This document shows positions 18,373 to 29,211 of a DNA stretch of 37,148 nt, piece by piece. Numbering within the stretch: the first letter of the stretch is position 1; each line of letters begins with the position of its first letter. Under the pieces are notes generated by a model that saw only the letters and a list, made by a program, of their open reading frames with translations, had not been told where the DNA came from and did not search any database. A program made the translations under genes and the position numbers. This stretch comes from Micractinium sp. NFX-FRZ (taxonomy: Eukaryota > Chlorophyta > Trebouxiophyceae > Chlorellales > Chlorellaceae): assembly GCA_029339195.1 (NCBI GenBank), contig JAPTJF010000556.1, forward strand, positions 1-37,148, given 5' to 3'.

Positions 18373-21178
18373 AAGCGTGGCATGCAGGCAGGTTGACACG
18401 TTTGTGCTGTGCAGCGACAGGCAGCCCAGTCACGCCCTGGCCCACGCCCCGCACGCCTCGCTGCCCATTGGCTAAGGCATGCACGAGAGCTCAGCACGCC
18501 GCCCTTTGCCGAAAACCCATTGGCCCCAGCACACGTGCACGGTGCGCGGCACACACATACGCATGCGCCAGCCCAGCGCGCACCGTCAGCGTGGTGAGCT
18601 TGACGCCGGTCACCCACTCCATGGTGAGCACCCGCCTGGTTGTCAGCTCCATGAGGGGCTGGGGGATGATGACGTCGGCGCTGCCAAACTCGCTGCAGGG
18701 TGAGGGGTGTGGGGAGGGCAGGGAAGTGAGGGAGGGAAGTGAGGGAGTAGGGATGGTAGGGGTTGAGGGAAGGCGCTGCCTCTCGCTGCCGGGCGGGGAC
18801 GGGGGTGGGTGGGGGAGGGAAGTGAGGGATTAGGAGGGGAGAAGTGGAGGGTGGGGGTGGGGGGGAGGTGCGCTTACGAGGCAGGCGGTGTGTGGGCGTG
18901 CGTGTGCGTGTGTGGTTGTTGAGCCAAGAAGAAACAGCTCCGGCAGAAGTAGTTGTTGCAGCGACGGCTGCCCATGCCCTTACACCCCTGCCACACCCCT
19001 GCCTGCCCCTCGCTGTACCTCTCCTCCAGCAGCTGCGCCATGCGCTGCCCGTTGAGCGCCTCGTTGCGGAAGTCCATCTCGGTGTACAGGCCCTGCGGTG
19101 GGTTGGAAGGGGGGGCCCGAGTGGGGAGAACACGGTGAGGTACAGGCGCAGTACAGATGGCAGCGGCGGGTATGATGTGCCCTGCTGCAGAAAATCCGTC
19201 TCCGTGTACAGGCCCTGCCAGGGGGTGGAAGCAATGCGGGAGAGACACAGCAGGGCAACACGTCGGCACGCACACACAGCGGGCGCACCTCTGCGAAGGT
19301 CGACACGAGGCGCTGGTAGTCGGTGTTTTGCGCCGTGAAGCGGCGCACCAGGCGCTCGTACACGCCCACCGCGCGCCGCAGGACGTACAAGTCCTTGGAG
19401 ATCGTGCCCAGCGCGTTGGGGCGCTGCACCTTGACAGCCACCTCCTGCCCCGTGGCGCGCACGCGCGCGCGGTACACCTGCGGTCGGCGCACAGGGTAGG
19501 GGGAGAGGGGAGGAGTGAGGGCTGGGCACAGAGAAGGGGAGCGGCAGGCGGGCAGGGTACCCGTGCGGCAGTGGTAGTGCGGAGGGAGGGAGGTCAAGGG
19601 GGGTGTCTCTGGCGGACGCCTGTGCCCGCTCGTCTCCTCCAGGCTCGTCGCCCCGCCCCACACCCGCTCATACACCTCGGAGCCGCCATACACCCGCTCA
19701 CCCCCCTCAATGCCCCATCAGCAACTGCCCGCTGAGTTAAACTGAGCCGCCCCATCCCTGCCACACCCTGCACCTGCCACGTCAGCACACCCGCCAACAC
19801 CTGCGCTGGCAGCAGCCATCGGCCGCTCACCCAACTCGCTGACCAAACCCAACCCACACCTGCCCACGTCAACCCACTTGCGCCAAACTGGCAGCCGCAA
19901 TCGGCCGGTCACCCAACTTGCTGAGCAACCCGACCCATGCCCACACCCGCCGCGTCAGCACACCCGCCAACACCTGCGCCAGGCTGGCGGCCGCCACCGG
20001 CCGCTCATCCAACTCGCTGACTAAACCCAACCCGCCCCTGCCAGCCCGAGCCTGCCACGTCAGCGCACCTGCGCCAGGCTGGCGGCCGCGATCGGCTGCT
20101 CGCTGAACTCGCTGAACAGCTCGTCAATGGGCGCCCCCAGCTCCTTCTCAATGGCGGCCCGCGCCTCGGCGGTGGGGAACGGCTCAATCTTGTCCTGCAG
20201 CTTGGCCAGCTCATTCATGACCGCGGGCGGCAGCACGTCGGGCCTGGAAACAAGGGGGGAACAGAACGCCAGCAGTTTCAAAGAAGGCTGGCAGGAGGGG
20301 CTCAATCTTGTCCTGCAGCTTGGCCAGCTCGTTCATCACCGCCGGGGGCAGCACGTCGGGCCTGGAAAGAGGGAAGGGGAAGGAGCACGACAAGAAGTAA
20401 CTAGATGTGGGCAGGAGGGGCTCAGTCTTGTCCTGCAGCTTGGCCAGCTCATTCGTTGATAAGTGAAGGGGGGCAGCACGTCGGGCCTGGAACAACAGAG
20501 GGGTGAAAGAGCGCCAACGGATTCAGATGATGCTGGCAGGAAAGGCAGGGCGCACAGGTGCCTGGCAGCTGGATGAGGTGCGCCCCCAGCCCCTCACAAG
20601 GCGCTGCTGTCACAGGGGGGTGCGCGGCACGACAAGCAGGCATGCTCTGGCCAAACTTGCTCGAGTGCCCCACTGTACGTCATCGGTACGATACACTTGC
20701 AACCACTGGCCCCCACCTGATGCTCATGATCTGCCCCAACTTGATGAAAGTGGGGCCCAGGCGCTCCAAGTTGTCCACCGCGTCGCGCGCCAGCGAGGCC
20801 TGCTGGACAGGAAGCAAGCAGGGCACGGGTTGCGACACACACGATCTGCGTGATGCTAACTTTGCAGTGCCAGAGACGCCGTGCACCTGCACCCGCCGCA
20901 ACTGATCAGAAAAAGCAGCAACATCTGCAACTGCAAGCCTGCGTGTGTGCTGCATTGGCCCTGGCTGGCCCCGCCATACCGTGTTCCTACAAAGCAAACG
21001 AGAGGGAGCAAGGACGCACCTGCACCCCCGAGTCCTGCAGCCGCCCCTGGATGAAGCCGTTTGCCAGCTTGGTCAGCCAGGGCACCGAGATGCCCGCAAA
21101 CTTGGTCCAGCGGGAGGCCAGCTCCCCCGGGCGCCCGCTCCAGTAGGCCGCAATGCTCTCCTCGTTGTACACCTGGAC

Positions 21179-21210
<32 letters not shown>

Positions 21211-22469
21211 GAAGCATGGGTGCCTTTATCAGCAAAGTGGGCCGCAATGCTCTCCTCGTTGTACACCTGAACAAGGTACAGGCAGCAGAGGTGTAAGCAA
21301 GCATGGGTGCCATTAGCCAGCAACCGGCACGCTGCAGTGGGCCGCAATGCTCCCCTCGTTGTGCACTCCACACAGAGGGGGCAAAGGCATGGGTGCCGTC
21401 AGCCAAGCAACAGGCACGCTGCTGTGGGCGGCAATGTGCTCCTCATTGGCCATAAGAAAGAAGGCCCGCCAGCCAGCTGCACAGAATGTGGGGCCGACTG
21501 CTCACCAGGGGCAGGCCCATGCACCCACCAGCGGCAGGGCACGCCAGCGGCCCAACCTGCTGCCGGCAGGCACCGCAGGAGCATACTTTTCAGCGCCCAT
21601 CGCTCACCAGGGGCAGCCCGTCCTCGTCCACCTCGTTAGGGTCAAAGTCGGCAGAGTCCATGCGCCGCCGGCTGACGTAAGAGATCTCCTGCACGGCAGA
21701 AAAGTACATACATTGTTGTTCAAGGAAAAAAGGGAATGAGGTTTGTTCAGGATCAGGACGTGAGGGCTCGGAAAGGCGGAGTCGGCAGAGTCCATGTGCC
21801 GCCGGCTGACGTAGGAGATCTCCTGCACGGTGCCAGAAGATGGGACACCCAACATTAGGGCGTGAAGGGTCAGAGGCGGCAGGGTCGTGTGGCTGACGCG
21901 CGAGGCCCCTGCACGTGTGGTCCCCTCTGATCAGAAGGACCGGAATACACGTCTTGGAGGCAAGTGGAAGTTGGCAAAGCCCATGCACCGTCGTCTGGCG
22001 GCACAGGAGAGTTCCCCACTGCACACATTGTTTTTGATAAATGCCTCACCCCGCTAGCAATGGCACGGTCAAACATTCCAGGGGGCCTTCTGCCCTCCTG
22101 CACGCCACACTGCCCAGCACCCTGCCGCCCCCTGTGTGCCCAGCCACCCCACCCAGGTGCACGCACCGACACGTCGCGTGACATGAGCTCATCCATGTCC
22201 GGCTCCATGTCCAGGCTCAGGCTGGCCAGCCCGCCCACCGGCAGGCTGGGCAGCGAGCCAAACTTGAGCGGGGTAGTGGCCGCGCGCGCTGCCACACGAG
22301 CGCCTCGGGCGGCGGCGGCGGCAGCGCCGCTGTGAGCGGGCCGCGCGGCCAGTCCTGGCGCGGCGCCGTGAGGCGCAACTGAGCCCCGAGAGGCTGTCAT
22401 GCCGGGGGTGGAAGCGCCCGCACCCTGGCAGAGCCGGCCCAAGCGCTGCTGCAAGCTCTGGTGCAGCAT
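12995..22469 (-). CDS. ABC1K: ABC1/ADCK/UbiB-type atypical kinase, plastid ABC1K6-like
   Basis: Nineteen exons agree in phase: 22167-22469, 21608-21688, 21020-21172, 20717-20802, 20069-20243, 19289-19477, 19019-19092, 18584-18692, 18138-18219, 17836-17915, 17287-17413, 16690-16787, 15997-16116, 15387-15523, 15097-15166, 14220-14528, 13820-13924, 13495-13593, 12995-13312. They encode about 904 residues. Family signatures are the KxGQ helix (K200-L-G-Q203), the alanine-rich loop AAAS (260-263), AVKVQRP with K282, TEMDFRNEALN with E334, DPHPGN (418-423) and DFG (440-442). Such kinases regulate prenylquinone metabolism in plastids or mitochondria. The long C-terminus (FNFQALSTDLL, VATLEGIALVGDP, LLSFLLSPEARDL, LTQKEEVYLQ) matches plant plastid ABC1K6-like proteins. 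The first roughly 70 residues are Ala/Arg/Ser-rich and acid-poor, fitting a transit peptide. The intron after residue 731 has a GC donor. The Ala/Gln-rich tail is lineage-specific. A 39-base extra exon at 14872-14910 is possible. Confidence 0.93.
14605..14735 (-). repeat. Two copies of the start of the ABC1K LLSFLLSPEA exon
   Basis: The exon start at 14490-14540 is echoed at about 14605-14650 and 14697-14735; both keep the CAGGAAGCTCAG core and the following GGTAGGGG-like intron bases. They lie upstream in the transcript, inside the intron. Confidence 0.8.
14872..14910 (-). other. Possible 39-base in-frame extra exon of ABC1K
   Basis: On the minus strand this block reads TERLLGAPLGDVA in phase 0 and ends at a good donor (GTGCGTGC). 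The only compatible acceptor (GGGAG) lacks a pyrimidine tract. It would insert 13 residues between GASLQ and ELLSF. It could equally be part of a junction copy. Confidence 0.3.
15070..15083. repeat. C14 homopolymer in an ABC1K intron
   Basis: Fourteen C residues on the plus strand, 14 bases from the donor of the exon ending at 15097. Confidence 0.9.
15572..15606 (+). repeat. GGGGAT hexamer repeat in an ABC1K intron
   Basis: About five to six GGGGAT units, followed by more G-runs. The plus strand could form a G-quadruplex; the transcript carries the C-rich strand. Confidence 0.85.
15865..15915 (-). repeat. Copy of the 3' end of the ABC1K GDPDYQMVSQ exon
   Basis: On the minus strand this intronic block still reads LVGDPDY before diverging, echoing the true exon end at 15997-16045. 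It lies downstream of the true donor in the transcript. Confidence 0.8.
16195..16440 (-). repeat. Repeated copies of the ABC1K AVTLEIPFSVPP exon start
   Basis: The exon start (16085-16122) recurs at about 16195-16236 (reading AVTLETPSSVPP), and weaker echoes with CAGGGGG, CTCCAGC and GGCCTGCGGCAA blocks lie at about 16318-16350 and 16393-16440. All are upstream of the true acceptor in the transcript. Confidence 0.75.
16963..17008 (-). repeat. Copy of the ABC1K LIIPVMERVLGPYL exon start
   Basis: The block reads LIIPVMEHVLGPYL with an intact acceptor, nearly identical to the true exon start at 16741-16790. The copy then diverges before GGGAKAFNF, so only the downstream version continues the domain. 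Confidence 0.9.
18290..18322 (-). repeat. Copy of the ABC1K AEEVRAL exon start
   Basis: The acceptor and CTTCTCCGCCTGCGAGGGGAG block of the true exon (18205-18232) recur here, directly abutting a long G homopolymer. Confidence 0.75.
18323..18371 (+). repeat. G49 homopolymer in an ABC1K intron
   Basis: Forty-nine consecutive G on the plus strand (poly-C in the transcript). The length may be approximate because such tracts are hard to sequence. It immediately follows an exon copy. Confidence 0.9.
19185..19232 (-). repeat. Copy of the ABC1K GLYTEMDF exon start
   Basis: On the minus strand the intronic block reads GLYTETDF after a good acceptor, echoing the true exon start at 19065-19100. Confidence 0.85.
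20285..20495 (-). repeat. Two tandem copies of the ABC1K PDVLPPAVMNELAKLQDK exon start
   Basis: The true exon start with its acceptor (20180-20256) is repeated at about 20285-20372 and 20405-20495. The acceptor positions are 118 and 125 bases apart. The first copy still encodes RPDVLPPAVMNELAKLQDKI; the second has lost part of it. Confidence 0.92.
21186..21210. repeat. AC dinucleotide repeat in an ABC1K intron
   Basis: About twelve AC units directly upstream (in the transcript) of the VYNEESIAA exon acceptor region. Confidence 0.9.
21238..21460 (-). repeat. Three copies of the ABC1K VYNEESIAA exon start
   Basis: The true start at 21145-21180 recurs at about 21238-21275 (exact VYNEESIAA), 21338-21370 and 21425-21455, with progressive decay. 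Spacings are about 90-100 bases. Confidence 0.9.
21778..21835 (-). repeat. Copy of ABC1K exon 2 start (EISYVSRR)
   Basis: The block encodes EISYVSRRHMDSAD behind a good acceptor, matching true exon 2 at 21650-21700. A weaker echo follows at about 21885-21915. Confidence 0.88.
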
Positions 22470-23529
22470 TGTGGACCGAGCCGGGGCTGCTCGGAGACTG
22501 TAAAAGTTGACAATAAGAGAGCGCCGGACGACGAGAGAAAGACTCGTGGAGGTCGGCGAGGTCGGAGGCGGGGAAGCGCAGGAAGTCGTGAGCGCCGACT
22601 GGCGACCTCCAGATGAAGGTACTCAGCTCACTTTACAGGAAATGCGCTGGCTTTTGGCGTCGCAAAGGCTGGTTGTGGAGAACCCATTTGGCAGGTGCCC
22701 GGCTGGCGCTGGCGCCACCGCCGCACCCCGCTATGATTTGCTCATGTGATGAACTCGTCTCGTGTGTCAGAAATGGCACCCGGTCATGTTTCACTCGGTA
22801 GTGTTGGTGTATCCACCCTTGCCTTGTCGCAGCAGCAGCCGAGTGCACCGGCAGTTGTGTGGGCAGGTGGGTGCACTTTGCAGCATGCGAATGACCTGAC
22901 CCTCTCGTCGTGCCCCCCTACACCTAACCTCCTGCGCCTTACCATGCCTCTCTAAATGTTTTGCTTCCTCCTGCCCTGCATGAACCGTCGATTGATCCAT
23001 GCCCCTCGCCGCAGTGGAGCACCAGCAACGGTCAGGACCGCCCATTTACAGCCAGCCCAACCCATTCCTCGTGTTCCAGCCTCCCAAACCGCACCCCGGG
23101 AAAGCTGCATCCTGTCAATCAGCTGACACTGCCGCAGTAGGCTGTGCATGCTGACAATGTGGTTCACGGCTTCGCATCGGCGCCAGTCTCCGGAGGTAAA
23201 GGCAGGGGGCAAGGCGGGCAGAAGGCGGCAGAGCAGGCGGAGAAGGCGCAAGCCAATACGGGTGGGTGGCGCATGCAACTTAAGGCAGTTCATGGGGTCG
23301 GTGTCCAGGCAGGGGTACGCAGCGGGGCAATGGAAGCTGCACATGGCTGGCCCCGTGAGTGGCCCACTGGCAAGCGGCACCATAAGTCTTGCTGGCTCCT
23401 CATTGTGATGGATCGAGGTGTTGAGCAAAGAATGCCGCACCGGAGGCACCGGCTGGGATGCCCCACCACCCCAAGCACGAGTGGATGTGGAAGCTGGAGG
23501 CAGCACCCAGCAGGCCACCGGGCTGGCGC
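22470..23529. other. Spacer between gene D 3' end and ABC1K 5' end
   Basis: About 1.06 kb should hold the D 3' UTR and the ABC1K promoter and 5' UTR, both on the minus strand. A minus-strand TGTAA at 23046-23050, the usual green-algal polyadenylation word, lies about 480 bases past the D stop. No coding exon is supported; the open frames here lack any domain. Confidence 0.5.
23046..23050 (-). terminator. Candidate TGTAA polyadenylation signal for gene D
   Basis: TGTAA is the common polyadenylation signal of chlorophyte algae. This minus-strand copy is the one I noticed downstream of the D stop codon. The distance is long, so the call is tentative. Confidence 0.25.
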
Positions 23530-26500
23530 CTACTTGCCGATCATGCTGCGCACGTGCTGTGCCAGCAGGGCGTCCTTCCCTCCCTGGCTCCACTCCTTGA
23601 CCTGCAGGCGGGCAGGGCAGTGCACAGGGCCTTGCAGCAAGTCAGTGGGCCGGGCAGAGCGCGACGGCAGGGGTTGATGGCACAAAAAACACTGCAGCGG
23701 CCCCCTCCACACTGCCTGCCTTGTGCTGACCTCCTGATCGCGATTGCACAAGAAACTCTCTCATCACCACGCCAGCCTCCCCACCCGCTTGCACAGCACG
23801 GTGCGCACACCGTGCACCCTCGTCCTGCTGCCTCGCCCCGCCCGGCGGCTGTCACAGTAAGCGCTCTTTGGCCATGCTCACAGGGCCCACCTCAGACAGG
23901 GCCCACCTGCTCCTACAACACAAAGCAGACAGGGGCCCACCTGCTCATACAGCTCAGAGCGCAGGTCTCGGAGGCGGGCAAAGTGCGCCATGTACGCCAC
24001 AGCCTCCAGCTGCGGCGGCAAGGCGTAGGTAGAAGGAGATGGACGTGGGTAATGTGTGGATATGGGCCGCTGGCGGCAAGACGTAGGTAGAAGGAGATGC
24101 ACGTGGGTCATGTGTAGACAAGGGAGGCTGGCCGCGGGCACAGTGCGCTGCGCATGCCACCGCTGCCAGCACTGCATGACCGCAGCATGGAGCCAAGTGC
24201 AGCACGTCCGGAACGAAGGAGAGCCAGGCCTGGACTCCAGAACAACTGTTGTTAACAGCAGAGCGTAGCACAGCAGACCAAAGCGGCGGCGGGCACTGTT
24301 GAGATGCAGCAGTTGAGATGGATGGGAGCGCACCCACACGCGAAGCGGCGGCAGCAAAACTCAACAGGCGCACCTCGCTGACTGCGGGTGATAGGGACAG
24401 CCAGGCTTGCACCTGCACATACACGGCCTGCTGCGCCTGCACCTGCTGCAGCTCGTCCCGCCGGTACATGGCTGCAGGCGGGGGCAGCAATGGTGGCAGA
24501 CTAACTATTAGATTTGCAGCGCAAGCGGGCGGAGCAGTCGCAACAGGGCATGGCCTGCACGGCGGTGAGCAGGGGCACGTGCGCAGTGGCAGGCAGCCCT
24601 TGAAAACTTGAGCAGGCAGTGCACCGCTGCTGCATGCCCCGAACCCCAGCCCCACAGGCACGACTCCCCTGCCCACCTTGCTGCCGCGCCTCCCGATCCA
24701 TCTGCTCCAATTCCTGGACCTGCAACTCAGCACCGGGTGCCGCCTGCCCCGGCCCCCGGGTTAGGGCCAGGGCTGCTGCTGGCGTCGCCTGCTGCCGCGC
24801 CTGCAGCGCAGGCGCTGCCGCCACTGCCGCCTGGCGCTGCGGTGGCGAGGCCGGGGCAGCTGCCGCTGCTGCCGCCCCTGCCGCTTTCCTCTGCTGCGGC
24901 GAGGCCGGGGCAGCTGCCGCTGCCGCCCCCGCTGCCGCCTTCCTCTGCTGCGGCGAGGCCGGGGCAGCTGCCGCTGCTGCCCCCCCTGCCGCTTTCCTCT
25001 GCTGTGGCGAGGCCTGGACAGCTGCCGCTGCTGCCCCCCCTGCCGCTTTCCTCTGCTGCGGCAAGGCCGGGGCTGCTGCTGCCCCTGCTGCTGGCGTCGG
25101 CGCCGGCGCCTGCTTGGCAGCCGCGGCGACGGCAGCGGCGCCGGCGGGCGACCGCGGCAGCTTGGGCGGCGAACTGGCCGTGGCAGCGGCCCTCGGCGCC
25201 GGCGAGCCATGCGCGCGGCGGCTGCCCGCCGCCACGGAGCGCAGCTCTCCAGAGTCCCGCAGCTCGATCACGTGCCTCACAATGCCGGCCATGTCAACAG
25301 AGTGCAGGGCCGGCTCAAATGTGGCGTACGCTGGCAGCTCAAAGTTGAGGGGCGCGCTGGCCGGCTCCTCGCCGTACTGCGGAGGAGGAGCAGGGAGAGT
25401 CACGCAGCACGTCAGTGCAGGGCAAGCACAGCTGGTCACACTTCTGTGGCCGGACGGACAGTCAGACAGGCGATGCAGCGTGGTCTCAAGGGTGTGTGTT
25501 TGTACTGCCCCCCACACTGGGCTCCAACCGGGCTCCACCCGGCAGCTGCGCCGGAGATGCATCAGATCCCAGCGGGCGCTGCGCCCCAGCTCGGCGCCGG
25601 CGCAGCCCCTTGTTGCTTGCCGCGGCCTCCCACCCGCTCCACCAGCCCCCACCCCACGCATCCTCTTTTTTTTTTTTTTTTTTTTTTTTAGACACATCCT
25701 ACCTTGCAGCAGCGCCAGATGAGCATGAGGTCGTAGCAGGCAGCACAGAGCTCGGCGGAGGTGCAGCCCGCCACCCGCAGCATCTCCTGGCCCCGCATGG
25801 TGGTCCACTGGCTGCGGAACTCGGGCAGCATCTGCGGTACCACATGGTGCGGTGCCATTTGGTAGGGGTTGGGGTTCAGAGGTCAGTCTGTTTGTAAGGC
25901 AGGCATGCTCCACACGCGGGCGCCCTGCACATGGCACGACCTTGCAGCAGCAAACCTGCCTCAACATGTATGCACCAAGGTGAGCTGCACACCACATTTC
26001 ACCTCTCCACCTGGCCGCCGTCTTGAACTCAGCAGGGAACTGCACCGCTGCCAGCGCTGCCCACCACCGCCTGCCTTGCAGCCAATCAGTCCTGCTCAAC
26101 AACCACCAAAACGCCCTGTTGGAAAGGCCACCCTTTGCATTGCCACTTGGAGGCGGGCATGGCCTCTCACCTTGTCTGCTTTGAGGCTGATCTGCGCTGC
26201 CCAGGGGCCCGTGCCTTGCACCCCCTTGAACCCGCTGCTGCCCACGCGCCCGCCACCCGTCATTGTGCTGGCAGCGGGCCGCGAGCTGCCAGGTAGCAGT
26301 GCTGGCGACGGCGTCGGCGCCGCCCTGTCTGCCACCTTGCCAGCAGCGGCCTTGCCGCTGCCCGGCGCGGCTGCGGCTGCGGCAGCTGCAGCGGCCGGGG
26401 CTGCGGGTGCTGCTGCAGGACCGCCTGCCACACGTGCTAGGGTGCCGTTGTCTCGCAGCGCCTTGATCTGGGCCTGAAGCACATAGCCAGCAAGCAACGG

Positions 26501-29133
26501 GATGCAAGGGTCAAATTTAACTGTCACTGATGGTTACAAAGCAAGGGCAGGAACACAGGCAACTGAGTCGAGAGCATTTGTCAGATGCACCCCTCATCCC
26601 ATCGCATGTGCCCTCTTTGCAACTGCTCCCCTCTCCTCGTAGCACGCAGACCGCATTTGCACCTGCAGCGCTAGGTGGTCGTAAACGCAGCCCAGCACGG
26701 CAGCAGGCTCGCTGCGTAGCAGGCCCGCCCTGCCACCGCCCCGGCACCTCGCTCCCACCCTTGCCTTGCCCAAGACCGTTTGCCCTCCCTTACCTGCAGC
26801 GCTGCGTACTCCTTTGCGTTGCGCAGCGTGGGCAGCAGGGCTACGTAGCGGGAGTAGTCAAAGTTGAGGCACTGGGAGGCGTCCAGGTCAGCGTCCAGGG
26901 TGGCAGGGTCCTGGCCGTACTGCAGTACAGTGGCAGTGCAAGAGTGTGTTCACGCAACAGGCCAGGGACTGAGGGGCATGCACGGTCAGCATCCAGGCTG
27001 GCAGGAGGCCGTACTGCAGGGCAGTACAGTGGCTGTTCAATACTGGGCGGCACAGTGGTAGTAACCATGGCGCAGTGGCAGGTGAAGGCGTGCTGTCCGC
27101 GTGTGGCAGGGAGGGCAGAAACAACAAGCGGTCCAGAGGCAGCCCCCACGCACCGCTGCAGCACACTCGCGCAGGTGGTGGCAGGCCCTCGCCGGCTGGC
27201 TGGGCACAGCCTGCACTCAACAGCTCCGCTCTGCGCCTCACGCGCCTGCTCTGTGTCCACCAGCAGGCACATAGTCCCGGTCTCCCACCCCCCCTGCCCA
27301 GAGCACCAACCTGCAGGGCCCGCCAGAGCGCGCCCAGGTCCCAGCACACCGCCGCCTCGGCCGCCGTGGCGCACTTGGCAAACCGCACAGTCTTCTTCTC
27401 CCTGCACCCACACGGCACACACAGGTGTCAGGGGAAGCTCCGTGAACTGAAGCAGGCCGCTGGTGGCAACGGCAGAGGAGGGGGCACGCTCTGGCAGGGC
27501 ACGTGCGAGCCACGGGGGCCCAGCTGCTGTGCTGTGCTTCCCATCATGCAAAGCACAGACGGTGCTGACTGCTTGCGCTCATCGTTCGTCCGTTGGGGTT
27601 GGCCTGGCTGCTGCGTCCCAGGCAGCAAGTGTGCACAATCGGTTTGGACGGTGGAAAGGTGCTGCCGGGGGTGGCTGCCCGCACTCACTTTCCGGTGGGG
27701 TTGGGCTGGCCGTCGGGTCCCAGGTAATAGGTGAACTGTGCCGCCATGCTGGGGCCATTGGCGGTGTCGCCTGCAGGAAATCGCGGCAAGTAAACTCACT
27801 GCGCTGTGCTGGATGCGATCATGTCAAAAAGGCTGGGCGCCCCTGTGAGCTTGCAGGCAGATGACAGGCAGGCAACAGCATGGCAGCCAGCCGGCCGACG
27901 AGGCCCGCAGCCCGCCCGCCCGCCTCGCCCCAAGCCAGCCGCCCACCTCAACATCCCAACATGGACCGCAAGCAGCCTCAGCAGCCTCCCAACCCAACCC
28001 AAACACATCCAAACAGAAACAAAGATAGCCCTCACGTGTGATGCCGTGGAAGGGGTGGTCCTCCCCGGTGAAGGCCTTCACATCCTGCCCCTGCCACGGC
28101 CGCTCCCCAGGCACGCCACCCGTCGTTGATTTCCTGCGCTTGCCGCCGCCGCCGCCGCGCCCCCGGCCTCGACCGCCGGAAGGCCTGCCGCGCCGCTTCT
28201 GGCCGCTGAGTGGCGCGGGGCCACGCCGGGGTGCACCCTCTTCCTCCTCCCCCTCCTCCTCCTGCTCGTTAGCGCCGCGCGTCGCCGCATCCCCCCGAGG
28301 CTTTGGCTCCGCACGCTGCTCTGGTGCTGCCTGTGCCTGCTGCTGCTGCTGCTGCTGCTGCCGCTGCGGCGGCGGCGGTGGCGGCAGCTCTTCCTCCTCC
28401 TCATCCCCCGGGCCGCTGCTGTCTGCGGTGCCCACCCCGTCCTCCGCCTCGCCTTCCTCCTCGTCACGCGCGCGCTTGCGGGCGCCAGCTGCCTCGTGGG
28501 CCTGCCCTCCGCGCGCCTCTGCAGCAGTGCAGGGGCAGCAGCAGAGCCCACTTGAGAGAGCGTGGGCAAGGTGGAGAGGGGCTGGACAGCAGCTGGTAAG
28601 GCGGCATGAGCTGGGAGGTTGCCATACGCAGCCTACTGCCATGGAGGGCCCACGCTAGGAGGGAACCAGGGGTGCACCGCTGTCCGGCCCCTGCCCCTGC
28701 CCCTGCCCCTCCCCGATCATTTCACAACACTCACCGTGGGCTGTCCCGTTGGCCTCCGGCACCCCATGCCGCCCGGCACGCTCCCCGGCCTCCTGCTGCT
28801 GCTGCCGCTGCTCTTGCCGGTCGGCAAACTTGGGCGGCGGCGGGTGCGGCGGCCGCGCTGCTCCCGCTCCCAGCGCGCCCGCAGCCGCCGGTGACTGCCC
28901 GGCTCCCGCTGCTGCTGGTGGCGGGTCCACGCCCTGCGCTGCTGCGGCCACTGCATTGGCGATGCCCGCAGCCTGGAAGGCGTTGCGTGCGGCTGAGGGC
29001 TGAGCACCGGCAGAGACCAACCCTGCAAGCGGTGCCACAGAAGTGCAACTTGGAGCGAGGCCGACGAAACAGGCAGCCCGGGAGGCAGCTGCTGCAGAGC
29101 GCTGCTTGCCGCCTGCCGCCCCTGCTCTGTGCT

Positions 29134-29211
<78 letters not shown>

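Noticed and set aside
18318..19661. A 447-residue minus-strand frame ending in a long proline run
   Set aside because: The proline run is simply the G49 tract read on the other strand, and the frame conflicts with well-supported kinase exons.
22952..23593. A 213-residue minus-strand frame overlapping the gene D stop
   Set aside because: It runs through the last exon in another frame and shows no domain or repeat shared with the gene; the true exon ends with a stop after SMIGK.
25666..25689. Retroposon insertion with poly-A tail
   Set aside because: Only 13 bases separate the tract from the true donor, leaving no element body, and no target duplication is visible. It is kept only as a homopolymer.
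24501..26507. A 668-residue minus-strand open frame
   Set aside because: It is an accidental read-through of the large gene D exon plus introns. The neighbouring exons need splicing with matched phases, and the intronic parts carry no domain.
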